This document shows positions 34,791-47,019 of a DNA stretch of 64,000 nucleotides, piece after piece. The first letter of the stretch is position 1, and every line of letters begins with the position of its first letter. This DNA comes from Favolaschia claudopus. Taxonomy: Eukaryota; Basidiomycota; Agaricomycetes; Agaricales; Mycenaceae. The notes under the pieces are model-generated. The model was given only the letters and a program-made list of their open reading frames with translations, was not told where the DNA came from and made no database searches. Made by a program: the position numbers and the translations under genes. Where the stretch lies: contig JAWWNJ010000008.1 of assembly GCA_037176885.1 (NCBI GenBank), positions 2,604,001-2,668,000 of the forward strand, given 5' to 3'.

Positions 34791-36241
34791 ATGTCGACTG
34801 CCCTCCAGCCAGTACGCCCGTTATGTGGGTGGCTTGGATACCTATCCAAAGAAAAATCCGACTGACCTCGCCTCTAGCGTTTCTCGAGAAATACTTTACC
34901 ACCCGACACTTCCTTGGGCTAGATGCCTGCGTCGTTTCCTCAGCGCGATACACCTTTCCGCCAGGCCAAGCTGTAACCGAAAAGCTTTTAATCTCCGCCC
35001 TTCGTACTGTCATTAACTCCCATGGCGAGCTTGGTCTGCGCCTCCACGGCAAGGAAGACACCCCGGACCTCACCTTCGTCAAGTTGCCGAACATAGACCT
35101 CTCCCGAGTGGTGGTATTCACTACTGATCTTGAGAGGGACCTGCAAACGGCATTGGAATGGCACCTCTCAACCCCTCTCGAAAATACACAGGCTGACTTA
35201 CCGCTTTGGCGACTTGAAGTTCTCCCCGACAACACGATCATTCTAGCCGCCCACCACGCGATCCTCGACGGCCTCAGCCACGCTGCGTTCCACACCGCCT
35301 TACTCGAGGCGTTGAACACATCCCTCTCCTTAGGCGTTCATTCTGATTCAGACTCAGGACCCGTGGCGGAAATCCCGGAAGTGTTTCTACCTCGAACTCT
35401 CGAAGAGCTAGTCGACATACGTCCATCGTTATACAACATCGCCAACGCCTTCTACGAGCTCTTAGTCCCCAAATCATGGCAGCCCGGTTTCACCGCGTGG
35501 ACCGGACGTCCCGTCCCGGCCACACCGACTCTGAAAACACAAGTCCGCCTGCTCTCTCTCTCACCTTCCGATGCTGCTCGTTTGGCGGATAGTTGTCGCA
35601 CACACAAAGCAACAATTAACTCAGCTCTATACGCCCTCTCCGTATCCACCCTCGCCACCCTCCTTACCTCCACCTCTACCCTTCCTCCCCAACATTCGCT
35701 AGCGAAATACAAAACCGTCTCCATCCTTACACCCCTCTCCGCCCGCCCCCTCCTTAACATCTCTCCTACCGCCTTCGGGAACTACATCACCAGCCACCAT
35801 ACCTTCCCCGCGCTCAATCCAACCTTCTCCTGGGATTTGGCCACGCGGTTTGCATCGGAGTTGAAAGCGCAGAGAGGGAGTACAACTGGCTATGGCGCGT
35901 TAGGCATAATGCGCATGGCGGAGAAGCAATATGTGAAATTTTTCAAGGGGACCCTGGGGAAGAAGCGGCGGTTCGGGGTGGCATTGTCGAATCTGGGGAG
36001 AGTGGATCCCAGTGTCCATTCAGTTTTGAAGGGGAACAGTGGAGACGAGCAACAGTGCGGAATTGAAGAGATGTTCTTCTCGCCGTGTGATCCTGTCATG
36101 GGAGCAGCGCTGGGAATCAGCGTTGTCGGGGATCCGAGAGGTGGGCTGAATATCGTATTCAAGTGGGGAGTGGACAGTTTGCATACGCAGTTCGTGGAGA
36201 AATTTGTGGAAGAGTTCCGAGCCGCATTGCTTGCTCTTTAG
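34791..36241 (+). CDS. Alcohol acetyltransferase-like (AATase/condensation-fold) enzyme
   Basis: Predicted 465 residues, two exons: 34791-34824 and 34878-36241. The model starts MSTALQPVRPLSFLEKYF; ignoring the intron gives a stop or a poor start at 34823. Hallmarks: the N-terminal RHFLGLDACV block and the acyltransferase active motif HHAILDG at residues 137-143 (HHxxxDG), a feature of the CoA-dependent acyltransferase superfamily that includes yeast ATF-type alcohol acetyltransferases and NRPS condensation domains. It probably moves an acyl group from acyl-CoA to a small alcohol. No signal peptide. The acceptor is unknown, and no cluster of biosynthetic genes surrounds it. Confidence 0.85.
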
Positions 36242-36582
36242 CTATTTAATTTGGGACTAGAGATTTTACTTGTCATTCTGGTTTTTTGAGCAAGCAGATT
36301 TGTAAATTCCCTGGGCTAGGCAACGAATTCTGCGCCAATACATTGTGAGTAAAACGAATAGACGATTGTCTTCTCCCCATCTAGTATTGCGCTAGGCTAC
36401 GTATCAGAAGATGTATAAAACGGAAGGAGGCATGTTTTTTGTAAGCAAAACAAAGGAAGAAAACGGGTAAAACGTAAGGCTAATGCCAATGCCAATGCTA
36501 AATCTAAATTCGTATCGATATCGTCGCGCTCGTATTCTATGTCCCTCCATCTACCATTATACCTCCCCGACCTCGATAAATG
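36242..36582. other. Convergent 3' flanks
   Basis: Between the acyltransferase and antiporter stops. AT-rich, with a short imperfect repeat of AATGCCAATGC near 36480-36500. Confidence 0.5.
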
Positions 36583-39197
36583 TTATTGTGGTCCGGGATG
36601 AGTCGTAGTAGGTCCCTCTCCCTGCGAGACGTCCGCGCCAGGTATCTTGAACTTATTGTGCTCCGCAAGCGGTGTAGACGCCCCACTGGGCGTAGAGATC
36701 CCCGACCCAGGAAGCGGAGTGGACATCGCGCTGCCAAGAACTGGCGTGTTGCGTCCACTGGCGCTGGGGGTGCCGACGTCAGCGGAGAACTTGAGTTTAT
36801 TGTGGACGGGTGTGGAAGGACCGCTCCCACCGGGGGTCGGCAGGTCATCGCTGTGTATGCGGACGTGGAGGGGCTGCGAAAGAATGAGAAAGAAAGTGTC
36901 AGCCGTCCGTACGTCCGAAACAGATATATACAGAATATGAAGACGAGTCGACTCACCCTCTTCGCTCTCGCACGCAGCGTCGCAATCTGGACATCCACGT
37001 CGACCTCCTCATGCCCAGTTTCATCCTCTTGACCCTCTCCCTCCGTCGCCGCCGCCTCTGGCGCAGATGGCTCCGCGGCATTTCCCAGCTCAGCATCCCG
37101 CGGAACTTCCGTCACAGGCGGCATAGCCGGCCCCCTGCGCATCCCAATGAGCCAGTCCGCGGTGTCGCCTGTACGTCGACTGAAGGTCGCGACGAGCGAG
37201 CGCGTGCGGGTTTGCATGTTGCCGCTGAGGGTGAAGAAGGGGATCGAGAGGCCGTCTGTTGGTACGTGAAGTTGCTAGTCAGTATGATGCAATGATAAAC
37301 AAAATGGGATGACGATACATACGAACGACGATAGACCCGAGCACCACAAATGCGACTATGGGCTGAATGACGGTGGCCAGCAGCTCTGCCTCATTCCGAG
37401 GTGGGCTTTCCGGTTCAGGAAGGTGAGTAATAGCCAAAGTCGAGACGAACACGGCGCCGACTCCCATCTGCGGGATGCATGACAGGATTCAAAGTCAGAC
37501 ACCTTTCGAAAACAAAGCCCGAAAACACCTACCGGCCCAAAATGTCCCGTGAACAACGCCTCCCGCCAATTCGCAATCTCCGGCACCCACGGATATAGCA
37601 GTAAAACACTGGGAATCCTCCTTACAGCAAGGATGGCGATGAAGAGGAGGATGAGACGCCACGGCGTGATGCCGAGCTCGGGTTGACTGAAGTCATCGAA
37701 AGGCATCCAGGCGCCGATGTAGATGAAGCAGCCGCAATTCAGGACGAGGTCGATGACTGATGAGAATACTTCATCCTCGGTGACTTCGTTGAAGTGTTGG
37801 TCCCAAGAGATGGCGTTCCCTGGTCATGGTGACATGAGATTAAAAGTAAGATTCAAGAAATCAAATGAGATGAGATGAGAGGGTATGGAGAAAGGCGAGA
37901 CGAACCGCAGGCAAAGGCAGCGAGGAGATCGTCGACACCGAGGGTGCTAGCGACGCCTGAGAAGGGGTTCAATAAATGAAAGGTCGATGCACCATTGACG
38001 TACCGAGCGTAAAAAGAGCCAAAGCAAGATACTGTGCGACATACGATTCTCGGTCAATGAAACCGCGGCGATGAGAAAGTTTCATGAGGTATGAAAAGGC
38101 TAATCCTGCGTTCAATCCTGCGTCAGAAAGGGGTCATCTCATACGATACACATATTATAACGCACCCATTAGTGCTCCGAGGACCGTACCAAGGATGACT
38201 TGATCTGTAGATCGGAACATAGATATGTTTTTATTGGGGGAACAAGAAGAATTGAAACGCACAAAGCCATCCGACCAAGAACCACTTGCCGATCGCAACA
38301 CGGCGCGAAGCTTCCACGGTGAGATATATCGAAACGCTGAGAAAGGGATACGCCATGCCATCGTTCGCAGCTGATTCGGCCGAGATAAGTAGCCGTAAGT
38401 TTCGAGGGACGTGCTTGATCGCGAACTTGCCACCTGCAATTCCGATGAGCACACCACGCCGACAATCTGCCAAGCCGGGGGGAAACTGACCAACTATCGT
38501 GGCGCAGATAATGGGATCCGTCGGCGTCAGGCAGGCGGCGATGGCGAGGCACGATATGAACACTAGATTTGGGAATATACCGTGCAGGATTCCTGAACGA
38601 ATGTGTCTCCGAAGTCAATAGCTTTTACTGGCTAAGAAAATGAGCTAGACTCACCTGCGACAATGACCCATCCGAAAGCCATAGTTGGGACGACAAGCAC
38701 TAGTAACCCTCTGAGATGTTTCTTCATGTACGAACCCGGCAGTTCCACTCCGATAGCAAACAAGCCAGTGCCCAGGATAACCCGCATGACCTCAAGCGTT
38801 ATTTCGTTGGTCGAACTTCCCCAACCCCGGGGGTCGAAGACGTTGGCACCTTTAGGTCCAACGATGACTCCGAAGACTGTTCCGAGGATGACTTCGTTGA
38901 TGTACAGCTGGGAATAGATAAGAAAGCATTTGAGGAAAGTGTATGACCGGGATAGGGATAGGCGCTACACACCTTCTCCTTGACGAGTAGGGACATGGTT
39001 GAGAACTATCAAGTTGTCCGATTACTAATGAGTAATGAACGGGGGCATTGGACTCAAACTCACGGCCACGACGAAGCCCCCGAGTACGATGTAGGCATAA
39101 CCCGCAAAAGAGACCTGAGAGGGGGTTAGCGCTGAACGCCGTCCGGAGTGGAGATGGATATCTCAACTTCTAAGAGTTCCAAGTCTAGTCGTGCCAT
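36583..39197 (-). CDS. Plasma-membrane Na+(K+)/H+ antiporter, NHA1/sod2 type
   Basis: Predicted 617 residues in 13 exons: 39197-39168, 39114-39064, 39005-38973, 38907-38655, 38592-38491, 38433-38263, 38204-38166, 38105-38004, 37956-37906, 37819-37533, 37467-37323, 37255-36957, 36873-36583; all phases close. A 12-helix CPA1-type transporter: INEVILGTVFGVIVGP at the second or third helix, the ion-site motif LTPTDPIICATIVGG, SAANDGMAYPF, and GVDDLLAAFACGNAISWD. It exports Na+ or Li+ (and K+) in exchange for H+. After the last helix (about residue 430) comes a hydrophilic tail rich in acidic residues and Ser/Thr/Pro, as in regulated fungal NHA1 proteins, though shorter than in yeasts. Confidence 0.95.
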
Positions 39198-41014
39198 GGG
39201 AGGTGAGCAGGCGAAGTCGCTGAGCAACTGACAGTCCGAGTGGAGAGGAGGGAGAAGGCAGGCTTATCCACGCGTGACCCTGTGAAGATTGATGTGATGG
39301 GGAGTGAACGTTCGAGCCAAGGTTCGAGCTTCAACAAAGCCGGTAGGGGGCGAATGTCATATGAAGTATGCCGATTTCTACGAAGTGGTTGTGTCATTCT
39401 GGGATGTTGATGACCATACCAGGACTCGGAGAATTTAAGTAAATCATTCTCTGTGACCAATCCATTTGAAGGGAACGAACGAATGGCGATTTTTGGCGAT
39501 TGCAGATCGCACCCGAGACAGTCATTCTGGTGTCTGGGAGAGCAGTCGACGGCCACGTAGAAAAGGTTTGGGTGTGCTTACATACATGGTCAGAAATCAA
39601 CGTGCGTGAACGGCGGTGATGCCAAGAGAATGCCGAGCCATTGCCGTTGCAATGCCGATTTCGGCCAGCCTGTTGACTGACGTCCGATATCAACGGATAA
39701 CGTAACCCCTGACTCTTCCTGTGGACTTCGACCAACCCCGTTTTTTTTTCGTCTGGATGACAACCTTTTCAAACTCTGTCAATCTACGTTCGGTCCTCAC
39801 AAAGAACTACAACAAACATATACGTGTAAATTGGTAAATCTAACGACCCTCTTTGAGACTTCGACTGACAGACTCAGACAGAGTGCACTGACAGTCTCGA
39901 TTCACTCGGAAAACGCACAGTGCACAGTGCACACGGGCACTGGCAGCTCACTGCCGCATGCTTCGGCGGTACGGTTCCACAATGCTACGATTTTTGTCGA
40001 GGCGTCTGACTCGGTACTCTCGCACGGATCGCTCGTAGCCGGACGGAACTCTACTGTCTTGTCTGTCAAAATGATTGCATTCTGCTTGTGGCGAATAGGG
40101 ATTGAACAGCATACGTTTGACTCTTTCAGCGACTCTGCTGAGTCGCTGCTGAGCTACATTTTCCTATGCCTCTGGGCGCCGTCGACTCCGGGGCGGGGGA
40201 GCCATGGGGGGAAAAATCTGCCAACCATGCTCTGCTCCACAACTCCGCTCTTCGTCATTACCCTACGATTTAACTTGGCTTCCCCGACGCTCTCTGCTCG
40301 CCTCCGATTCACCGCGCAAGTCGAAGAAATCGGACATGTCCTCGAAGATCCTACTGCGGATGAGACTCCTGCTCTTGTGGTTACCTCCAGGGTAAGTAGC
40401 GCAATTTCTTTCTTATGACCACGCAGAGAGCACCTGATCAATGGCTCTGATCCAGGGGTCGGTAGTACCCTGGTAGCGGAACGGCCTCTTCGAATCAGGG
40501 AGGAATCCTTAAACCCAAATCACTATCACTATCACCCGAGCGGAGGCGTGAATGACATTGAGTAACTTTCTTTGGCAGCGAGGCATTTTAATTTGATCAA
40601 CTGTAACTGCTTAGTTCACTCCGTTCCAATTTTACCACCAAGACCGACAGCTCTCTCCGTGTTGGTGCCTCGTCCCTGGGTCCAGATGCTAGTGTAGTAT
40701 CTTGCTCCTCGAAAGAAGTCGGCGCCCTCGAGGCCCCGATTTCTTGCGAATCGTGATACTGGAAAGTATCGTGCGCGACACCGCATCGAGTCGATTTCGC
40801 CCTTACTTCGCACCGAATGTGCATACAACGCTTCCATCTACGCTCATTGTCAACCAAACTCGGCTGCTGGCTCCCTCGGATGACGTTCGCCCCTTCTAGA
40901 TCTGTTCCGGAACTTCCAGTGTACACTGTGAGCACTAGTATCGCAATTACATAGCGAGTTGCGTCAATATCGCTAGCTGGCTTTACTCTCTCTCCGTCAC
41001 TGTCTCTCGAACAG
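39198..41014. other. Intergenic, one doubtful frame
   Basis: A plus-strand frame of 195 codons at 39831-40418 has no ATG until 40070 and no recognised domain, so I do not call a gene. No repeats of note apart from short AGTGCAC runs near 39910-39930. The last part is the promoter of the secreted protein at 41105. Confidence 0.4.
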
Positions 41015-41022
41015 TATAAATA
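41015..41022 (+). promoter_or_regulatory. TATA box of the Gly/Leu-rich secreted protein gene
   Basis: TATAAATA about 90 bases upstream of the ATG at 41105, followed by a pyrimidine-rich stretch (41028-41104) that often marks highly transcribed fungal genes. Confidence 0.6.
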
Positions 41023-41104
41023 CTAGCCCTTCAACCGCTTCAACCCTCAGTTCTGCTCGGTCCAAAAACCCACTCGAACTTTCGGCTTTCTCACTTCTGC
41101 AACT

Positions 41105-42012
41105 ATGTTCTTCGCTCGTGCCTTCCTTCTCGCTGGCTTCGTCGTCCCAGCCGTGCTTGGCTTCCCTAGCGTTCGTGTTTCTCCCCTAGAGAAATCGCGA
41201 CGCAGCAGCTCACTATCCTTGTTTCACAGTCTCCCGCTGCCGTTCGTCAACCAAAAAACACTGCTGCAATCTGACTTAAATCGTTCCCTCTAGGCCGTCG
41301 CAGAGCCCCGCGCCGCGAATCTCACCGGGGTATGTCCCCCGTCCCTCCCACCTATGCTTCTCCTCTTCTAACGCACTCCCCTTCCTAGCAGAAAGCCCTT
41401 GTTGTCAACAACGGCAAAGCAGTCATCACTAAACTGACCTCCCTCAAAACCGCGATGCACACTCTCAAGCAACAGCACCCCAATAAAGCCGCCGTCCTCG
41501 ACACCGCGCAGAAGATCCAGGCCGTCATCATCAAATGCGCCGGGCCGCCCACCAGTGGCACCCCCATCAGCGACCCTGGTTCCGGCCTCGGCGGTCTCTT
41601 GAGCGGCAACGGCGGTCTGCTCTCCGGGTTACTCAACGGCTTGCTTGGGGGTCTCCTCGGCGGCACCAGCTCCAGCCAGCTGTATGGCGGCCTCCTCGAC
41701 GGCACCCTCGGCGGACTGATCAGCAACCTGCTTAACGGTCTCCTTGGTGGATTGCTTGGTGGACCCGGCCCCAACTCGCTCGCAGCATTGGTCGCTCAGC
41801 TGCTCGGCTCGCTCAAGCCGGCGTCGGCGGGGTGTGGATGCGGTGGTGGCCTCGACGGGCTGCTTGAACAGGTGGTGCAGCTCGTGCAAGAGCTGGTGGT
41901 GGATTTGAATGGGTTGTTGGGGTCGTGCCAGTCGTGTGGGACGTGTGGACAGAGCGGGGATGTGTACGGAGAGCTCGAGCCCCTTGTTGTCGGGCTCCTC
42001 GCGGGTCTATGA
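41105..42012 (+). CDS. Secreted Gly/Leu-rich repeat protein with Cys-rich C-terminus
   Basis: Predicted 240 residues, three exons: 41105-41170, 41294-41329, 41392-42012. A strong signal peptide (FFARAFLLAGFVVPAVLG) is followed by a helical segment (KALVVNNGKAVITKLTSLKT, about residues 35-80) containing one Cys, then about 90 residues built of GLL/GGLL units such as NGLLGGLLGG (two near-identical blocks). The final part has six Cys, in CGCGGG and CQSCGTCG, within a Leu/Val-rich helical stretch. The protein is amphipathic and very likely surface or cell-wall associated, possibly self-assembling. I do not recognise the family; the N-terminal segment vaguely resembles surface-binding (HsbA-type) proteins. 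Confidence 0.75.
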
Positions 42013-42988
42013 AATGCGCGTCGTGGTTGGTGTGTGTTTTCTTATCCTGCATCTTGTGAACGAAATCTGACTCGACGATTTAGATTCCCTATCTTTCTTG
42101 CCTCATCCGAGTCTTCCATATCCTAAATTGAATTCCCGGACCCATGGCTCGTTCTACTTACTTTGAATACTTACAGTTCTATCGCTTGCTTACGATTCAT
42201 CCCTACTTGACCCGTGATCATTTATATGAACTGTTTACTGCCTATATTGAACACTTTTTTGATTCTCCAAACATTCTCTTTGTAAACTTCCGCTGCCTGA
42301 ATCTCGAGTGGTCTCCCAACTAGTTTAATTACTTCAATTTGCCTACCACGACCCTCCGGCGCGATTGATTCCATGGCGTTGGTTGTTCTTCATGTATGTA
42401 CATCTCGTTCGAATCTCAGTTGAATTTTGCTCGGCCAGCAAGGGCATTTCAACTCATCAATGATTTATATGATACTTACCTATGATGAGCCGACATCGCC
42501 CCCCCCCGTAAACTGGATCATGGTCAGCATGATCGCCTCTTTCCGCCGTTTCCGGAAAAAGCTAAAGTATTTTGTCACCCGCATCTCCCAGTCGTGATAC
42601 CGAGTCCTTGAAAATACGGAACTTCTGTGCGCACAATTCCGCGTGTGTGCAGTAAGTAAACAATTTGACCCGGCCAAAAAATCAAATTTTGCCGATGTGG
42701 CTGATGGCCGAGATCAGAGGCATTTGATGATATCAAACCTCTTCTTTCCTTACAGTCATGTCGCCAATTGACTCGCCCCGCGCATCGTCGTCATCAAACG
42801 AACATCCTCATCCATGTCTGCACCTCTCTAGCAGTAAGTATATCCCCTAAATCGTCTCCAGTTAACAAGAACACTCACGTAATTTCTGAAGAAACAACCG
42901 GCTGGCAGCGAAGATAGACCTCGACTTAGGCAACAACATACAAATGAGGTGAATAATGACGGAAATAATAGAGCAACATTGTCCTTGT
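42013..42988. other. Convergent 3' flanks
   Basis: Nearly 1 kb between two convergent genes. AT-rich, short frames only. Confidence 0.5.
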
Positions 42989-44338
42989 TCATCGTCCTTC
43001 GAGCACCTTCAAATGAGCCATCCCACAGGCTCCAACCCCCCATTCTCCGCCAACCAAACGGTATCGTCTATCTTTACCGCACCCCGTAACTCCACACAAC
43101 GCGGGCACTTTTGGCTTCGGTTTCTCATCCTCGGGAGGAAGAAACGGAGACTGCAACCCCACCGCCGAAGTCATTACGGAAACAGGTGCACCGAAAGATA
43201 TACTCATAGCTGGCTCCTCCTCGCGTTTTCCGGATTCCCCGTTCTCGACCGAGGAAAATGCGCGGGGCCGAGAGGTTGAAATCCAGCGATACATGGTCGG
43301 AGCGTCCCCGAGTCGCTCGGCGTCTGGCATATTCACGTCTTCCATGCCGTCACCCACCGAACCAGCGCGTTCCGAAGGGGCTACGGGTGTGGGGATTTCT
43401 ACGGGTGTAGGAACGGAGACGGCGGTCGAGCGTTTGTTGCGTGGTCGGGTCTGCTTTTTCAGCAGGCGATTGATTGTTTCAGCCTGTCGACAAACAGCAG
43501 GTAAGCATTTCAAATTTCAATTTGTTAGTGAGGGTTTGGTATATACCTTTTCATCTTGAAGTTTCTTTTCGCTCACGTTGCGTCGCTTACGAGCCGATTC
43601 CTCTTTGCGGAGTGCCACTTCGGACGGGTCGAGGGCGGCACCTCGTTTCCTACTCGGTACGGAAGGTTCGGGTTCGGGCTCCTCGTCTGATAATACGAAG
43701 TGTGAGCCGGCGCAATTCCAGAATCATCAACGCGAGAGGAAATTTCGCTCCATATGCACACCCAACGCTTTATCGACAGTGGGCATCTGAATGACGTGAA
43801 CTTACCAGCAGATGTATCAGAGGTGACGATGCCCTTGCGTGCCTTTACAAGAGCAGCTTGTCGTTTGGTGAGACGTACATTCTGAGGCATCTCTTCCTCT
43901 GACGATTCGGAATCTTCAGATTCAACTTGAGCCGCTTGTGCAGTTGCTGAAGGCAATATACGGTCAGTAACAAGAAAAAAAATCACTAAATGCCCAGAAA
44001 ATCTTGACCTCTAGTGGTGCGCCTTCCTCGAGCCACGGGAGCGGCACCTCGACGTACTTTGAATTTAATCTTGAGGGGAGACCTCGGAGGAGGTGCCACA
44101 ATCTAAGCGAGATGATTGATCGTCATCTCTCAATTGCATGACAGAAAATTCGACTTACAGATGGAGAGCGAGACTCCTGGATTTCGTCGTCCTCGTCATC
44201 CAGCTCATACTCTTCAGGCTCGTCTACTTCGGGTTCCCCGTCTGCGCCGTCACTACCCTCAGAGTCGCTCGCAACATCCGGGAGAACGTCGACTTCGACC
44301 TGCTCCTCGTCAGTGCGTTGCTCTTCATCGATGTCCAT
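42989..44338 (-). CDS. INO80 complex subunit Ies2-like (PAPA-1 and HIT zinc finger)
   Basis: Predicted 349 residues, five exons: 44338-44159, 44102-44009, 43946-43806, 43686-43547, 43483-42989; phases close. The N-terminus is very acidic (MDIDEEQRTDEEQ.., residues 1-60). The middle has the PAPA-1 core: NVRLTKRQAALVKARKG, then EVALRKEESARKRRN and KKLQDEKAETINRLLKKQ. The C-terminus has a reduced HIT-type zinc finger (CGVTGCGKDRRYRLVGGEWG..CGMAHLKVL). Together these match yeast Ies2 and animal INO80B, which stimulate the ATPase of the INO80 nucleosome remodeller. Ser/Thr/Pro-rich linker between 210 and 300. Nuclear protein. Confidence 0.88.
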
Positions 44339-45489
44339 GGTGTAGTATGGGTGAGAGCTTGGCTTGGAACGGGGTTCTTTGTCGTTTGATATGTATGTCC
44401 GGGTCTGACGTGGATGCACAGATACGGTAACACGGGCCGAGGCGAAGAACTTTCATTAACTCCGATTTTAGCATCAACCGCGAGAAGAGGTTGAACTCGG
44501 ATGCTCACGGTTTCCCCGTTTTGAAGGACGATATTCGCTTGACGTGGTGGTCAGAGGGAAAGAAAGATGTGGGCGTCAACGGATGATTATGTGGGCGCTG
44601 ATATATTGCCGTTTGGCTGTGAGTCTCTCACCATTTCGGGTTCAAATTTGGTGCGTGCCATCACTGATCATAATCGCGTCGTTGGACCTTTATTCTTCGT
44701 TCCTTCTCACGTGTGGATTTCGGCTTCCGACGAATCAGGGGATTTCGTACCTGAATGCCGTCCGCCACCCCAAGATTACACCGCGGCCACAGCGCAACCA
44801 AGAGAATAGTTCCAACACGCATTAGGCGCCGGCCACTGGCCAGATTCAATTTTTCCAACATGGGTCAACAAGCGATTCAAAGGGATGAATCGCGATACTC
44901 TCGTCCCTCATCTCTGTTACAGCATAGCCGATGGATGGATTACCAGATCTCTCGGCTCCCGATCTATTTTTTGTACCTTTCACTTTTAAATTTTGCCGTC
45001 GGTCTCCGCACCCTCTTACGTTAAGAACAACTTGAGGGGATCCGGTCTCTTGCAAAACTTTGGACGACGGCCTACTGTGCCGGCAATCTTCTACTGCCCA
45101 TATGCAGCCGTTACCTGAATGAGAAAGGTGACTTGGCAACATAGATATGCCGCCCACGGCAAAAGAAATAATGCCGACAACCGTCCCTTGTCTTGCCCTA
45201 TGGCCATACAGAACGTGAACTGATGAGCTGCGATTCGCATCACAACCGGAGATAAGGTACAACGAACTTACAGTGAAGTTCAGGAAAGTAACTTCTCGAA
45301 TTAAAGGTTAGGATGATTTTACCCGACCGGAACACCAACCACCTATTAGCGTCATGATGCATGAGCTTCAAATTCAATCTGATTCTGAGTATGAATATTC
45401 AGTAAATGAATAGGGAACTAGAACATCTTTTAACAAAACTGTGCGAAGGGGTGAGGGAATGGGAGACGAAGCATCACCAGTTCAGTATA
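44339..45489. other. Intergenic, no supported gene
   Basis: Upstream of the Ies2-like gene and downstream of the F-box gene. Short frames only; no repeats or elements recognised. Confidence 0.5.
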
Positions 45490-47019
45490 TCAATCCTCGT
45501 CAGATTCCTCTTTTGACTCCTCATCCAAACTCGCTTCACTCGCATACTCTATTTCAAGGCCCTCTACTCGCATTTTTTCGACCCTGGCCCCAAGCGGATC
45601 ACCCGAGTGCCGCTCGTGTCGGATGAAACGAACAGAACGCAGGGACCGCACTTCCTTCGTACGATTCCAGAAAGCCTCCACCAATTCGCAATATTCCTTG
45701 CGTAACGTACGCGCCTTCCCATGTGTGGCATCAATGTCTATAGAGACGAGTCTCGGGCAGATAGTGGAATCCGCAGCCAAGGCGTGCGGAAGATCTTTCG
45801 GAAAGCACGAAATATGGCGTGCGTATTCGACTCGCAGATGAAGCAGATCGGGTGCAAGCCTCAGCAGAGGAAGCAAGACGTCTAGCTTGATGTAGTAGCA
45901 GTAGCGGCCAAGATTGAGTGTTTTTAAATGACACTGTGAGCGATCGAGGATTTCGGGGAGAAATCGGATGTCCCCTGGAAGTCCCGGAAGGGTGAGGGAT
46001 GCGAGGCGAGGGACGAGGAGCCCTTGAAATTCGGCATCGTTGGCAAGAGAGAGCCGCTTGACATGCGGTAGCTCTATAGATATTGGAGCGTCCTCGCTAT
46101 CGGAGTCATCATCTGCCTCTAAAGTCGCATCGACGAGGGTGTTGGCCATAATCGGGAGCATATTGAGAATGAACTGGGATGTACCCCAAAGCCGTACATG
46201 GGTGAGTTGATGGTGAGGGATTGAGAAGGGAGGGGGGATGCCAGGCGGATGCCGGGCGAGAGCTGCACATCGCAGACGGGGAGCATCGCCGAATATATCT
46301 GCAAATACATGCGGCCAGTAGGAGTAATCCAGGCCACCCTTCCGGGGTAGAAGTTTCAGAGATTCGAGTTGAGAGAGTCGACCTTTGATTTTGGCCAAGG
46401 AAGCGAATATATCGGGGGTATAGACCCATCTGAGGGTTAGTGCCGACCAACGATTACTTTCCCGGACCACGATGCGAAGCAGCTTGCATAAATGGGAGGC
46501 ACTGCAGAAGCAGCCGAGGTCGAAAACAACGTCTAGAGGAGCGGATTGAGACAGCTGAAGCTGAGTCTCTACCGCGGCCCTGGGGAAGTAGTCTGCCGTG
46601 GAGAATTGTTCTTCGTCATCGGATTCATCCGACTCTTCCTCGCTTTCCGCGTCCGACTGGCACTTTGCCGAAGCAACTGGAACGGATGAATCCCGACGCT
46701 TCTGAGGTTTCTTGACCTCGGAATCCGGCTCATCATCGTCGCCGTGATCAGTGTCGTCGAGATAGGCTGAGTATTCGTCGTGCGCAGGATCGGGCGCGAC
46801 GATGTGGATACTCGACCAAAGTGTTGGACACGCACGAGCTGCGTCCCTCCAAGCCTGACATACATGCGTAAGACGCCATGGAGCCGTTGGTGTTTGCCAA
46901 CCGTACACTCTGCGAAAGTATCCATCGACCATCGTCCAGTTAAATATTTCGCAGAGCATCTCAGGTGGGAGACGCTGAACCGCAGGGTTCAAAGAAGGTA
47001 GCATTGGTGGTTTCAGCAT
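45490..47019 (-). CDS. F-box protein 4, acidic, with leucine-rich region
   Basis: Single-exon gene of 509 codons, starting MLKPPMLPSLNPAV; the open frame extends further upstream but only to non-ATG codons. The F-box is QRLPPEMLCEIFNWTM at about residues 15-30, with LTHVCQAWRDAARACPTLWSSIHI behind it, the typical agaricomycete arrangement. An acidic spacer rich in Asp/Glu/Ser (about residues 100-145) comes next, and then Leu-rich strands (LESLKLLPRKG, LKTLNLGRY, PDLLHLRVEYA). The C-terminus is acidic (EESKEESDED). Predicted SCF substrate adaptor. Unusual for this window in having no intron. Confidence 0.85.
   Translation of the reverse strand: MLKPPMLPSLNPAVQRLPPEMLCEIFNWTMVDGYFRRVYGWQTPTAPWRLTHVCQAWRDAARACPTLWSSIHIVAPDPAHDEYSAYLDDTDHGDDDEPDSEVKKPQKRRDSSVPVASAKCQSDAESEEESDESDDEEQFSTADYFPRAAVETQLQLSQSAPLDVVFDLGCFCSASHLCKLLRIVVRESNRWSALTLRWVYTPDIFASLAKIKGRLSQLESLKLLPRKGGLDYSYWPHVFADIFGDAPRLRCAALARHPPGIPPPFSIPHHQLTHVRLWGTSQFILNMLPIMANTLVDATLEADDDSDSEDAPISIELPHVKRLSLANDAEFQGLLVPRLASLTLPGLPGDIRFLPEILDRSQCHLKTLNLGRYCYYIKLDVLLPLLRLAPDLLHLRVEYARHISCFPKDLPHALAADSTICPRLVSIDIDATHGKARTLRKEYCELVEAFWNRTKEVRSLRSVRFIRHERHSGDPLGARVEKMRVEGLEIEYASEASLDEESKEESDED

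Noticed and set aside
39831..40418. 195-codon plus-strand frame
   Set aside because: No ATG for the first 80 codons, no domain, no splice partners.
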